A DNA stretch of 17,516 bases. Source: an uncultured bacterium. Lineage in GTDB: Bacteria; Patescibacteriota; Minisyncoccia; Phycocordibacterales; Phycocordibacteraceae. This document shows positions 8,855-16,140 of the stretch, one piece after another. Under the pieces are notes generated by a model. The model worked only from the letters and a program-made list of their open reading frames with translations. It was not told where the DNA came from and searched no databases. The position numbers and the translations under genes were made by a program. The DNA lies in NCBI GenBank assembly GCA_938008595.1, contig CALLKD010000009.1:1-17516 (forward strand). Reading direction: 5' to 3'. Numbering within the stretch: the first letter of the stretch is position 1; every line of letters starts with the position of its first letter.

Positions 8855-11707
8855 ATGGCACGGGAAACGTTTGATCATGCAGTAACAGAGAAGGACGCTC
8901 AAAAGAAGTGGGAGGCGCTTGATCTGTATAAGACAGACCTAACCGATACTACAAAAGAGCCATACTATCTTCTCTTTGAGTTTCCATACCCATCAGGTGA
9001 CTTGCATGTGGGGCACTGGTATGCCTTTGCCATTACGGATATCTTTGCACGCTTCAAGAGAATGAAGGGCTTTTCAGTACTGTTTCCATTTGGCTTTGAT
9101 GCATTTGGGTTACCTGCTGAAAACGCAGCAATTAAACGAGGTCTTGATCCTAGAAAGTGGACGTATGAAAACATGGACTCCATGCGCGAGCAGGTGAAGA
9201 CCATGGGTACGTCAGTAGACTTTTCAAAGGAGATAATTACCTGTAGTCCTGAATACTATGCATGGACACAGTGGCTCTTTAGTCGTTTCTATGAAAAGGG
9301 AATTGCATACCGAGGCAGTGCACTCGTAAACTGGGATCCTGTTGATATGACGGTGCTCGCTAATGAGCAGGTGCTTCCTGACGGAACCGCTGAACGCTCT
9401 GGTGCAGTTGTTGAAAAGAAGGAACTTGTGCAGTGGTTTATGAAGATCACCGATTATGCAGACAGGCTCATCAACGATCTTGATCCTCTTCCATGGAAGG
9501 AAGATATAAAAGATGCGCAGCGTGCATGGATTGGAAGGTCTGAAGGAGCGGAAATACCATTTACTCTAGTTTCTTCTAATGGAGATACAACTATTTCCGT
9601 ATTCACCACCCGTGCTGATACGTTGTACGGTGTTACGTACATTGTGCTTGCTCCAGAGCTTGCACTGGTTGAAACGTTTCTTGCAGGGGGTGTAGTTGAA
9701 AACGAAGAAGAAGTGCGCGCGTATGTTGCTACCACAAAGAGCAAGACTGACCGTGACCGCATGCAAAATAAGGAAAAGACCGGTGTACTCCTAAAGGGTG
9801 TCTCTGCACAGAACCCAATTACCCACGAAACACTTCCTGTATACATTGCTGACTATGTTCTTGCCTCATATGGTACTGGTGCAGTGATGGCAGTGCCCGC
9901 ACACGATGAGCGTGATAGTGCATTTGCAACAAAGTTTGGTCTTCCAGTTATAACAGTGGTAGAACCCATAACAGGAACGCCTCAAAAGGATTCACAGCCC
10001 AAAGGTAAGGTTGTAGCGCTTGTTCAAAACGATGCAGGTGACGTTCTTACTATTCACTGGAAGCCAGAGCTGGGGGGCAGGCTACTTATGGGAGGTACCC
10101 GTGAGGAAGATGAAGATGCACTCGCAACAGCCATGCGTGAGATTAAGGAAGAAACAGGGTATACCGATCTTGAACTGCTCGAGGAAGCTGATGAGACTGT
10201 GCACCACGAGTATTACGCACATTCAAAGAGCAAGGCGTTTAGTGCAAAGGTGCGTATTTTCCATTTCAGAACAAGAAGTATGGAAAGAACTGCACCAACA
10301 CTTGAAGAAGACGAGAAGGGTAAGTTTGAAGTTGAATGGGTGCCCGTTACAACTGCACAGAGGGAAATTACTGACCCGCTTCATAGCTATGCACTTAATA
10401 AATTCCTTTCTCACACATTACATACCGGAGACGGCATACTCACAAACTCAGGAGAATACACAGGCATGCTAAATACTGAAGCGCTACCAAAGATGGTGGA
10501 GCAGGCAGGAGGAGTACTGAAGACACAGTTTAGACTCCGCGATTGGGGAATAAGTCGCCAGCGGTACTGGGGCTGCCCTATACCGGTTGTATATGACCCT
10601 GAAGGCAAGCCACATCTCGTACCTGATGAGCACCTTCCATGGAAGCTACCTGAAGATGTTGATCTAACACCTGGGAAGCACACCTCACCACTTGCATCAT
10701 CAACTGAGCTTAAGGAACGTGTAACTCGTATCTTTGGTGAAGGCTGGACTCCTGAATACGATACCCTTGATACATTTGTTGACTCATCTTGGTACTACAT
10801 GCGATATCTTGCGCCAACAGACACAACACAGTTTTCTGACATGGCACTCATGAAGAAGTGGCTTCCTGTTGCTCGGTACTCAGGTGGTAGTGAGCACACT
10901 ACACTACACCTCCTCTATTCACGCTTTTTTAACAAGGCACTCTTTGATATGGGCCTCGCACCAACAAGTGAACCATTTGTGGAGCGCATGAATCGTGGAC
11001 TTATATTGGGCACGGATGGAAATAAGATGTCTAAGTCTAAGGGTAATACCGTAAACCCTGATGAGTACGTACAGAAGTACGGTGCAGATGCCGTACGCAT
11101 GTACTTGGCGTTCATAGGGCCATACAACGAGGCTGGCTCATACCCATGGAAGCCAGAGGGTGTGGAGTCTATGCGTCGGTTCCTTGATCGTGTCTACACC
11201 CTTGCACAGAGCGTACGTGAGGATGTGGTTCAAAGTACTGAAGAAAAGGTGGCTATTGCAAAGACAATTGAAAAACTAGATGTTGATATTGAACGCTTCA
11301 AGCTAAACACTGCAGTATCTGCACTCATGATTCTTATGAATGAGTTTGAAGCACAGGAGTCGGTAAGTGTTCTAGGCTTCACCACGCTACTTGTCCTACT
11401 TGCACCCATGGCACCTCATCTTGCTGAAACCTTGTACGAGAAGCTTCCTGGCTATGTAGCAGGCACATCAGTACATGCACACAGCTGGCCTACGGTTGAC
11501 GCAAGCCTTCTAACTGCCTCCACAGTGACCATTGGGGTACAGGTGGGTGGTAAGAGAAGGGGAGAAGTAGTAATTTCACCTACGGCAACAGAGGCAGAGG
11601 CCCTAGAAGCGGCTTTGGCAGTTCCGGGAGTCCAGAGTGCCCTACAAGGAGCAGCACCATCCCGTGTGGTGTACGTTCCAGGCAAAATACTCAATCTTAT
11701 TGCCTAG
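8855..11707 (+). CDS. leuS: leucyl-tRNA synthetase with Nudix domain inserted in the editing domain
   Basis: Class I synthetase that charges tRNA-Leu, 950 aa against a usual 800-870. The order is: catalytic Rossmann fold with HVGH (51-54) in PYPSGDLHVGHWYAF; CP1 editing domain with TTRADT (251-256) and the conserved aspartates of HDERD (351, 354); an inserted block of about 150 residues (roughly 374-524); return of the editing domain at GILTNSGEYTG; LRDWGISRQRYWG; KMSKS (724-728); anticodon-binding helices; and the C-terminal tRNA-binding domain (VQVGGKRRGEVV ... VPGKILNLIA). The inserted block carries a complete Nudix box, G-x5-E-x7-REI-K-EE-T-G-Y at 414-436. Without the insert the protein would be about 800 aa, normal for the family. 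ATG 8855 gives the standard N-terminus; a TTG two codons earlier is less likely. Confidence 0.96.
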   Translation: MARETFDHAVTEKDAQKKWEALDLYKTDLTDTTKEPYYLLFEFPYPSGDLHVGHWYAFAITDIFARFKRMKGFSVLFPFGFDAFGLPAENAAIKRGLDPRKWTYENMDSMREQVKTMGTSVDFSKEIITCSPEYYAWTQWLFSRFYEKGIAYRGSALVNWDPVDMTVLANEQVLPDGTAERSGAVVEKKELVQWFMKITDYADRLINDLDPLPWKEDIKDAQRAWIGRSEGAEIPFTLVSSNGDTTISVFTTRADTLYGVTYIVLAPELALVETFLAGGVVENEEEVRAYVATTKSKTDRDRMQNKEKTGVLLKGVSAQNPITHETLPVYIADYVLASYGTGAVMAVPAHDERDSAFATKFGLPVITVVEPITGTPQKDSQPKGKVVALVQNDAGDVLTIHWKPELGGRLLMGGTREEDEDALATAMREIKEETGYTDLELLEEADETVHHEYYAHSKSKAFSAKVRIFHFRTRSMERTAPTLEEDEKGKFEVEWVPVTTAQREITDPLHSYALNKFLSHTLHTGDGILTNSGEYTGMLNTEALPKMVEQAGGVLKTQFRLRDWGISRQRYWGCPIPVVYDPEGKPHLVPDEHLPWKLPEDVDLTPGKHTSPLASSTELKERVTRIFGEGWTPEYDTLDTFVDSSWYYMRYLAPTDTTQFSDMALMKKWLPVARYSGGSEHTTLHLLYSRFFNKALFDMGLAPTSEPFVERMNRGLILGTDGNKMSKSKGNTVNPDEYVQKYGADAVRMYLAFIGPYNEAGSYPWKPEGVESMRRFLDRVYTLAQSVREDVVQSTEEKVAIAKTIEKLDVDIERFKLNTAVSALMILMNEFEAQESVSVLGFTTLLVLLAPMAPHLAETLYEKLPGYVAGTSVHAHSWPTVDASLLTASTVTIGVQVGGKRRGEVVISPTATEAEALEAALAVPGVQSALQGAAPSRVVYVPGKILNLIA
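9974..10426 (+). other. Nudix hydrolase domain embedded in leuS
   Basis: This sub-region of leuS encodes an in-frame domain of about 150 aa. It opens with a beta strand GKVVALVQNDAGDVLTIHWK, continues through GGRLLMGG and the exact Nudix signature at 10094-10162 (metal-binding Glu432/Glu433), and then has strands such as SAKVRIFHFRT and FEVEWVPV, as in a MutT-type alpha/beta/alpha fold. Boundaries are judged by comparison with ordinary LeuRS sequence and may be off by about 10 residues. Confidence 0.85.
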
Positions 11708-11800
11708 ACAATACGTGAAAATATAGCATAATATTACCTATAAAATGGCTTATAGTATAGCTTTTATAGCGAGACCTGCTGAAATGGCAGCCAAAAACGC
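11708..11800. other. AT-rich intergenic stretch with short repeats
   Basis: No gene is visible. The motif TATAGC occurs three times within about 55 bases, an inverted repeat AATAT-N6-ATATT is present near 11724, and a loose palindrome (TATAAAA ... TTTTATA) spans about 11740-11769. It could hold operators for the following gene or simply be AT-rich spacer. Confidence 0.3.
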
Positions 11801-11829
11801 TTGACAGGAAACCCCTTGCCTGATAGTGT
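11801..11829 (+). promoter_or_regulatory. sigma70-type promoter of the 3D-domain gene
   Basis: A consensus TTGACA (11801-11806) is followed after 17 bases by TAGTGT (11824-11829), which is preceded by TGA giving an extended -10. Transcription would start near 11836, which is the first base of the hairpin described next. Confidence 0.6.
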
Positions 11830-11835
11830 TATTAG

Positions 11836-11861
11836 ACAAAAGCGGCGCAAGCCGTTTTTGT
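11836..11861 (+). terminator. terminator-like hairpin between promoter and start codon
   Basis: An 11-bp stem ACAAAAGCGGC / GCCGTTTTTGT (one G-T pair) closes a GCAA tetraloop. It looks like a bidirectional intrinsic terminator with an A-run before and a T-run after the GC core. It ends 3 bases before the ATG at 11865 and begins where the predicted transcript begins. It may stop read-through from leuS, attenuate its own promoter, or act as a 5'-terminal stem-loop. Confidence 0.6.
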
Positions 11862-11864
11862 GTT

Positions 11865-12467
11865 ATGCAATTTCTAATACCAGCTCTGGTGGGCTATCTA
11901 GTTCTACCGGGTAGCGTATTCGCTCCAATACCAGTTGTTGAGGCACAGACTATTCCGTCTGTTACTCAAGCACCTGCGGCAGCGACTATCGTTACCACGA
12001 AGAGTGCTTCGGCACCCCTCACGGTCAAGCTCACCGCGTATAATGCCCTCCCTGCGCAAACGGATAACAACCCGTTTACAACGGCGAGCGGCGCGTTCTC
12101 GAATCCTGAAGTAGTTGCAGCTCGCTCTGTCGATCTTGCTTCTAAGCTTCCGTTCGGCACGGTAATTGAAGTGTCGCGTAGTGGTGCGGATACGCCTTCT
12201 TGTAACTACAAGTTGGTGGAATCCCAGATTGGATACCGTGTTATCGCGGACTCCATGAACACTCGCATCACGAACACCGTAGACATTCTCATGGATGAAA
12301 CCAAAACGGTTACTCTTGGGAATCGCCAACTGAATCCAGGAATCGCGCTCGGTCTTTGTGGAAATGTAAGCGTCCGCGTAGTAGGCCACATTAAGGTTTC
12401 GGAGATTCCGGATACCCAGGCACAACTCGCTGCGATGATACAGCCACAAGTACTTGCGCAACGTTAA
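11865..12467 (+). CDS. secreted 3D (Asp-Asp-Asp) domain protein
   Basis: Exported protein of 200 aa with a hydrophobic N-terminus (cleavage perhaps after VVEA, residue 27) and a Ser/Thr/Ala linker. The following domain resembles the 3D double-psi beta-barrel found in resuscitation factors and MltA-like wall hydrolases: LTAYNALPAQTDNNPFTTASG, AARSVDLASKLPFGTVIEV and YRVIADSMNTRITNTVDIL. The three aspartates would be Asp67, Asp129 and Asp140. Two cysteines (113, 165) could form a disulfide. A GTG at 11826 in the same frame would give a signal peptide with Lys and Arg in front, but it overlaps the predicted -10 box. Codons ending in CG (ACG, GCG, CCG, TCG) are much commoner than in the ATP synthase genes. 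The likely job is peptidoglycan binding or cleavage. Confidence 0.8.
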   Translation: MQFLIPALVGYLVLPGSVFAPIPVVEAQTIPSVTQAPAAATIVTTKSASAPLTVKLTAYNALPAQTDNNPFTTASGAFSNPEVVAARSVDLASKLPFGTVIEVSRSGADTPSCNYKLVESQIGYRVIADSMNTRITNTVDILMDETKTVTLGNRQLNPGIALGLCGNVSVRVVGHIKVSEIPDTQAQLAAMIQPQVLAQR

Positions 12468-12482
12468 TTTTTACAACTATGT

Positions 12483-12523
12483 AAAAGAACTCGGGCGTCC
12501 CTAGAGGACCTTCGAGTTCTTTT
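12483..12523 (+). terminator. terminator after the 3D-domain gene
   Basis: Perfect 11-bp stem AAAAGAACTCG / CGAGTTCTTTT with an inner GTCC/GGAC stem in its apex, 15 bases after the stop. The A-run and T-run on the two sides make it potentially bidirectional. Confidence 0.8.
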
Positions 12524-12582
12524 GCGTTACAGGGGAAACTTGATTTTTATATATCTGTGGTGGAATTTGTGGAAGATACAAT

Positions 12583-12610
12583 TTCACAAATGAGCCCTGC
12601 TCGGTATACT
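12583..12610 (+). promoter_or_regulatory. promoter of the GH18 gene
   Basis: TTCACA (12583-12588) and TATACT (12605-12610) are separated by 16 bases. The -10 ends 7 bases before the ATG, so the mRNA should be leaderless or nearly so. No Shine-Dalgarno is present. Confidence 0.6.
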
Positions 12611-12617
12611 AATCTCT

Positions 12618-13889
12618 ATGAACTGCTCTTTCTTCTTGCGACTACCTATACTCGTACTTTCACTCGTGTTACTTGCTCCTAACGCACATGCAGCTACCAA
12701 AACTAAAGTAACCACTCCAGCAAAGAAAGTCTCGGTGACAGCAGCTACAAAACTTGAGATTTCTGGCTGGGTTCCATATTGGCGTACCGCTACGGGTACC
12801 GCTGACGTGCTGCCACACCTTGCAGGACTTACTGAAGTGAATCCGTTTGGCTACACCGTTAAAAATAACGGGGAGCTCTATGATGCACTGAACATACAAG
12901 CACCTGAGTGGCAGACACTGAAGGCGAGTGCAAAGGCCAAGAATGTGCGCTTCGTTCCCACTGTTATGTGGAGCAACACAGATGCGATACACGCAGTACT
13001 CTCAGACCCTACAAAGCGTGCCCTACACATACAGTCCATTACTGACGCCATTGTACAGAATGGCTTTGATGGTATTGATATTGATTATGAAGCAAAGAGT
13101 TCTGATGATAAGGACAACTACACGGCATTTCTTAAAGAACTTTCTGCAAAGCTTGGAAAGAATAAGCTAAACAAGTGGCTCATGTGCACCATAGAGTCAC
13201 GCCAACCACTAACTGCTCGCTACGAGAACGGCATACCACCGTCAGAGATTGCCTATGCAAACAGCCTCCCTGACATTAACAAGTACTGTGATCGCGTACG
13301 CATAATGACGTACGACCAACAGAATGCAGACATTGAGCTAAATAAGGCAAACAAAGGCGTGCTGTATGCACCAATTGCAGACCCTGTCTGGGTAGAGAAG
13401 GTGGTGAAGTATATGGCACAAGATATTTCAAAAAGTAAGATGGTCATTGGCATTCCAACCTATGGCTATGAGTACCAAGCAATTTCAAACATTGATGGCT
13501 CTGGATACACCTATACGAAGCTCGATGTCTTTAATCCTAAATACGGTACTGATCTTGCACGAGAGTACGGCATTACACCAGGGAGAAACGCTGCTGGAGA
13601 GCTAGGTTTCTCCTATGTGCCATCCTCATACTCAAGTGATTTGCCAAGTCAGTCTGTGCTCGCAGCGCTTGCACCAAAGGGCACTCCGCAAGCAAACCTT
13701 GCTGGTGCTGGAGCACTCATGTACTCAAAGACGCAGGGGAAGCAGGTACCTATTGAACTTCTGGTGTGGAGTGATGCAGTTGCCATTAAGAACAAAGTAG
13801 CGCTCGCACGCAAGCTTGGTGTTAAGGGAGTCGCTGTTTTCAAGTTTGATGGTGGGGAAGACCAAACTATGTGGAGTGTGCTTAAATAG
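12618..13889 (+). CDS. secreted glycoside hydrolase family 18 protein
   Basis: Exported protein of 423 aa with a clear signal peptide (about residues 1-25, ending AHA) and a Thr/Lys/Val-rich linker. The GH18 TIM barrel begins at ISGWVPYW. The catalytic signature DGIDIDYE (151-158) is complete, with Glu158 as the acid/base. Further barrel landmarks are RIMTYDQQ and the C-terminal LGVKGVAVFKFDGGEDQTMW. These enzymes cleave N-acetylglucosamine-containing polymers; the overall look is closer to YaaH/spore-germination type peptidoglycan glycosidases than to large chitinases, but the substrate is not certain. It follows another secreted wall-type protein. The SET-domain gene starts 7 bases after its stop. 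Confidence 0.9.
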   Translation: MNCSFFLRLPILVLSLVLLAPNAHAATKTKVTTPAKKVSVTAATKLEISGWVPYWRTATGTADVLPHLAGLTEVNPFGYTVKNNGELYDALNIQAPEWQTLKASAKAKNVRFVPTVMWSNTDAIHAVLSDPTKRALHIQSITDAIVQNGFDGIDIDYEAKSSDDKDNYTAFLKELSAKLGKNKLNKWLMCTIESRQPLTARYENGIPPSEIAYANSLPDINKYCDRVRIMTYDQQNADIELNKANKGVLYAPIADPVWVEKVVKYMAQDISKSKMVIGIPTYGYEYQAISNIDGSGYTYTKLDVFNPKYGTDLAREYGITPGRNAAGELGFSYVPSSYSSDLPSQSVLAALAPKGTPQANLAGAGALMYSKTQGKQVPIELLVWSDAVAIKNKVALARKLGVKGVAVFKFDGGEDQTMWSVLK

Positions 13890-13896
13890 AGTGATT

Positions 13897-14310
13897 ATGA
13901 CAACAACACGACGCAAATACGTACCTGGCTCATACACACTTACCCCCAAACGCTCGTCAGCAGGAATTGGTCTCTATACCATGGACGCTATTCCTCGAGA
14001 CATGTGTGTAATTGAATACGTGGGAAGAGAACTCGCACCCGGTGAAGAATATACCAGCAAAAGCCGGTACCTATTTGAAGTATCAAGCAAGAAGACCCTT
14101 GATGGTAAGCCACGGATAAATAAGGCTGGGTACATAAATCATTCATGTAGACCTAATTGCGAAACGATAATCCACAATGGTCGTGTTTTTGTATTTTCCA
14201 TTAAGAATATTAAGCCAGGGGAGGAGCTTACGTATGACTATGGCAAGGAGTACTTTGATCAGTACTTCAAGAAGTCAGGCTGCAGGTGTGCTAAATGTAT
14301 GTCAGCATAA
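13897..14310 (+). CDS. SET-domain protein (protein-lysine methyltransferase-like)
   Basis: Cytosolic protein of 137 aa consisting of a single SET domain, the SAM-dependent lysine methyltransferase fold. Motifs in order: GIGLYTMDAIPRDMCVIEYVGREL (24-46), then YINHSCRPNCE (79-89) containing the NHSC motif, and EELTYDYG (109-116), which threads into the pseudoknot with the catalytic tyrosine. A post-SET cysteine cluster C-R-C-A-K-C (129-134) could bind zinc together with Cys84. All key residues are present. The ATG at 13897 is chosen because earlier in-frame codons overlap the GH18 gene. It lies 7 bases after the GH18 stop, so it may share that transcript. The substrate is unknown; SET proteins are known in other bacteria such as Chlamydia. 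Confidence 0.92.
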   Translation: MTTTRRKYVPGSYTLTPKRSSAGIGLYTMDAIPRDMCVIEYVGRELAPGEEYTSKSRYLFEVSSKKTLDGKPRINKAGYINHSCRPNCETIIHNGRVFVFSIKNIKPGEELTYDYGKEYFDQYFKKSGCRCAKCMSA

Positions 14311-14345
14311 ACAAAAACAGGTCCTTTCGGGACCTGTTTTTGTTT
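14309..14345 (+). terminator. bidirectional terminator between convergent SET and peroxiredoxin genes
   Basis: A 16-bp perfect stem (left AAACAAAAACAGGTCC) with a 5-base TTTCG loop overlaps the SET stop codon. The A-rich and T-rich arms make it suitable for both strands: it ends the + strand SET transcript and sits just past the stop of the - strand peroxiredoxin gene at 14361. Confidence 0.9.
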
Positions 14346-14360
14346 CTACGCTACCCGAAC

Positions 14361-14921
14361 CTATTTAGCCTCGCGTAAATATTCAAGCAGTGTCTCAGCA
14401 TCTGATACCGTGAAAGGATCTTCAGCGCAGTTATTGGAGAAACCTGGCTCTATAAACAACTTCTCAATTACACCGTCTTTTACAACCATACTGTAGCGCC
14501 ATGAGCGCTCACCAAACCCCAGGTTACTCTTCTCTACAAGCATACCCATACCACGAGTGAAATCAGCATTGCCATCGGGAAGCATCTTTACTTTAGAGAG
14601 ACCGAGTGCGTCTGCCCACTTCTTCATAACAAAGGCATCGTTTACTGAAAGACAATACACTTCGTCAATACCTAGCTCTTTAAAGTCGTCATACGTAGAC
14701 TCAAAACCAGGCGCATGTGTTGTTGAACAGGTAGGAGTAAAGGCGCCGGGAAGACCAAACACCACTACGTTCCTGCCAGAGAACAGTTCGGTACTAGTAA
14801 CATCCTGCCAACGGTAGGGGTTCTCACCTCCCACTGACTCATCACGAACACGCGTCTTAAAAGTAACCTCAGGCACGGTAGATCCCGGAGTAAGGGGAAC
14901 TGATACGGTATTTTTATCCAT
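14361..14921 (-). CDS. peroxiredoxin, Prx5 type
   Basis: Thiol peroxidase of 186 aa that reduces peroxides. The peroxidatic cysteine is Cys65 in PGAFTPTCSTTHAPGF. The family blocks YCLSVNDAFVMKKWADALGL, KMLPDGNADFTRGMGMLVEKSNLGFGERSWRYSMVV and EPGFSNNCAEDPF are very well kept. Cys90 and Cys165 are further candidates for a resolving role. It resembles the Prx half of the bacterial hybrid Prx5-glutaredoxin proteins, but no glutaredoxin domain follows. The ATG at 14921 is chosen because longer in-frame forms run into the neighbouring gene and its terminator. A TATTAT box lies 16 bases upstream of the ATG. Confidence 0.93.
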   Translation of the reverse strand: MDKNTVSVPLTPGSTVPEVTFKTRVRDESVGGENPYRWQDVTSTELFSGRNVVVFGLPGAFTPTCSTTHAPGFESTYDDFKELGIDEVYCLSVNDAFVMKKWADALGLSKVKMLPDGNADFTRGMGMLVEKSNLGFGERSWRYSMVVKDGVIEKLFIEPGFSNNCAEDPFTVSDAETLLEYLREAK

Positions 14922-14953
14922 ACAAACAAAACTAGTGATAATACGGTAAGTAT

Positions 14954-14980
14954 AACAAAACAAACCCCGTGTGGGGTTGT
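14954..14980 (-). terminator. terminator of the 79-aa gene
   Basis: Read on the - strand, ACAACCCC-ACAC-GGGGTTTG forms a GC-rich hairpin (one bulged base) followed by TTTTGTT, right after the stop codon at 14981. Confidence 0.75.
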
Positions 14981-15220
14981 TTAATTTGAACGATTCTTGA
15001 TGTGCGCAGGAAGCCAGTCCATTACCTTCTTGCGATGCTGGTCTAGTGACCATGCCCCATTATCCTTAAACAGATTAGGGTTTTCCTTCTTAAACTCACT
15101 TAGGAGTGCGGAAGAGGCCTGGGGAAAGGCCTCAGGGAGATTCTCGTTATATGACTTAAGGAAGTCTGCAGGAGATATCTTCTTCTCGCTACGCTCGCGG
15201 TCGAGATCAGGAAGTTTCAT
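14981..15220 (-). CDS. conserved small hypothetical protein
   Basis: Soluble charged protein of 79 aa with no membrane segment, probably helical. The C-terminal half (LLSEFKKENPNLFKDNGAWSLDQHRKKVMDWLPAHIKN) has the look of a conserved small Parcubacteria protein I have seen but cannot name; function is unknown. The start at 15220 (MKLPDLDRE) is chosen because an extended -10 element lies 7 bases before it on this strand. The longer reading from 15271 adds a hydrophobic stretch that overlaps that promoter. A strong terminator follows directly, so it can be its own transcription unit. Confidence 0.75.
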   Translation of the reverse strand: MKLPDLDRERSEKKISPADFLKSYNENLPEAFPQASSALLSEFKKENPNLFKDNGAWSLDQHRKKVMDWLPAHIKNRSN

Positions 15221-15227
15221 TACGCTG

Positions 15228-15236
15228 ATAATACCA
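15228..15236 (-). promoter_or_regulatory. extended -10 of the 79-aa gene
   Basis: On the - strand the sequence reads TGG-TATTAT, ending 7 bases before the ATG at 15220. This predicts a leaderless transcript. Confidence 0.5.
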
Positions 15237-15273
15237 TAAAAACTAGTATGGAGCAATGCGTACCGAACCATCC

Positions 15274-15699
15274 CTATTTCTTATCCGCCACCGTCGCACT
15301 GTGAATTTCAGAGAGAAGTGTGGCATTAGTTTCAAGAAGATGGTGTATTTCAGCTTGTGCTTCTAGTAGCGCCTCAGCATCACGGTATGTTTGTAGTGCT
15401 TGCTTGTCAGACGCTCTCGCAGCAACTTTCTGACCAACCATAATGACTGACAATAGGACAAGCTGGAGGAAGGTTTGCGCAAGCCATGAGATGGTGGTTG
15501 CCGTACCACCTGAAATAGCTGCAGGAAGACTAATGAAGGCAATGAGTGCGAATACATAGGCACACCACATAGTACCTACGGCATTGGTTATATACATGGC
15601 AAACCGTCCGTTAAACCCAAGTGTCTCATGACGGGTGAGGTGTGGTCCTGATTTTGTGCGCTCTTCAATACGAGTCTTTGATACGTGTTCGGTAGTCAT
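15274..15699 (-). CDS. two-helix membrane protein, DUF1003-like
   Basis: Membrane protein of 141 aa with a polar N-terminus, two hydrophobic helices (about 42-62, MWCAYVFALIAFISLPAAI; and 69-89, ISWLAQTFLQLVLLSVIMV) and a C-terminal helical tail with GQKVAARASDKQALQTYRDAEALLEAQAEIHHLLE. The pattern of paired helices, then a Q/K/R-rich stretch and a cytosolic Asp/Glu/Ala helix, resembles DUF1003-type proteins; the function is unknown. The start is supported by a TATACT box 6 bases upstream. The gene is divergent from the 116-aa gene at 15744, sharing a 44-base promoter region. Confidence 0.75.
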   Translation of the reverse strand: MTTEHVSKTRIEERTKSGPHLTRHETLGFNGRFAMYITNAVGTMWCAYVFALIAFISLPAAISGGTATTISWLAQTFLQLVLLSVIMVGQKVAARASDKQALQTYRDAEALLEAQAEIHHLLETNATLLSEIHSATVADKK

Positions 15700-15705
15700 A
15701 GAGAA

Positions 15706-15711
15706 AGTATA
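15706..15711 (-). promoter_or_regulatory. -10 box of the DUF1003-like gene
   Basis: TATACT on the - strand, ending 6 bases before the ATG at 15699. No good -35 is visible. Same hexamer and same spacing to the start codon as at 7863. Confidence 0.5.
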
Positions 15712-15743
15712 CCTGCTACGCTCCTGTATGGTAGCCTGTACCT

Positions 15744-16094
15744 ATGAGTATGGAATCAATGCAGGGAAGTGTTGCACACAATGAGGAGGGAGAACGAATG
15801 AACTTTAGCAGAAATGCAAACGAACTTAGAGCTCGTAGTGCAGGCAGGTTTGACCGCTTATTTGGTGTAATTGTCCCGTGGCGAGGAGGTAACGGTGATT
15901 CATATGTCCTTGGAGTAAACGCACTTCTTAGCTACACCACCCAGGAACTTCGTGAGAAGATACAAGCATATCTAAACAACGAGGAGGACTCAGTTCAGGA
16001 CAGACAAGCGCTTGATACTGCGCTTTCAGGCATATGGGAGCAGCATGTAGATGAAATAAGTAAGGGAGACCTTGCGCGATGGAACGCAGTATAG
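15744..16094 (+). CDS. hypothetical protein
   Basis: I do not recognise this 116-aa soluble protein. It contains a basic stretch (NANELRARSAGRFDRLFGVIVPWRGG) and an acidic helical C-terminal half (TTQELREKIQAYLNNEEDSVQDRQALDTALSGIWEQHVDEI). Two starts are possible. ATG 15744 gives the full ORF. ATG 15798 (98 aa, MNFSRNANE) has a good GAGGAGGG site 7 bases before it, although that run also encodes Glu-Glu-Gly in the longer form. The codon style is like the core genes. It is divergent from the DUF1003-like gene and lies at the edge of the region that looks accessory. Confidence 0.65.
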   Translation: MSMESMQGSVAHNEEGERMNFSRNANELRARSAGRFDRLFGVIVPWRGGNGDSYVLGVNALLSYTTQELREKIQAYLNNEEDSVQDRQALDTALSGIWEQHVDEISKGDLARWNAV

Positions 16095-16102
16095 CCACTT
16101 CA

Positions 16103-16129
16103 TTGACGAGCGTTCTAAATAGGTAGACT
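16103..16129 (+). promoter_or_regulatory. possible promoter of the JAMM-like gene
   Basis: TTGACG (16103-16108) and TAGACT (16124-16129) are spaced by 15 bases, which is slightly short. Unlike most genes here, this would leave a leader of about 20 bases carrying a ribosome binding site. Confidence 0.4.
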
Positions 16130-16140
16130 ATTCCCTTAGA

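Noticed and set aside
10020..10472. 150-aa + strand ORF within leuS, over the Nudix block
   Set aside because: Considered as an alternative frame or frameshift at the insertion, but the leuS frame itself encodes the exact Nudix box and continues on both sides, so this is a shadow.
11904..12461. 185-aa - strand ORF
   Set aside because: Antisense to the 3D-domain gene, Arg/Asn-rich and without promoter or ribosome binding site; the + strand reading has a signal peptide and domain.
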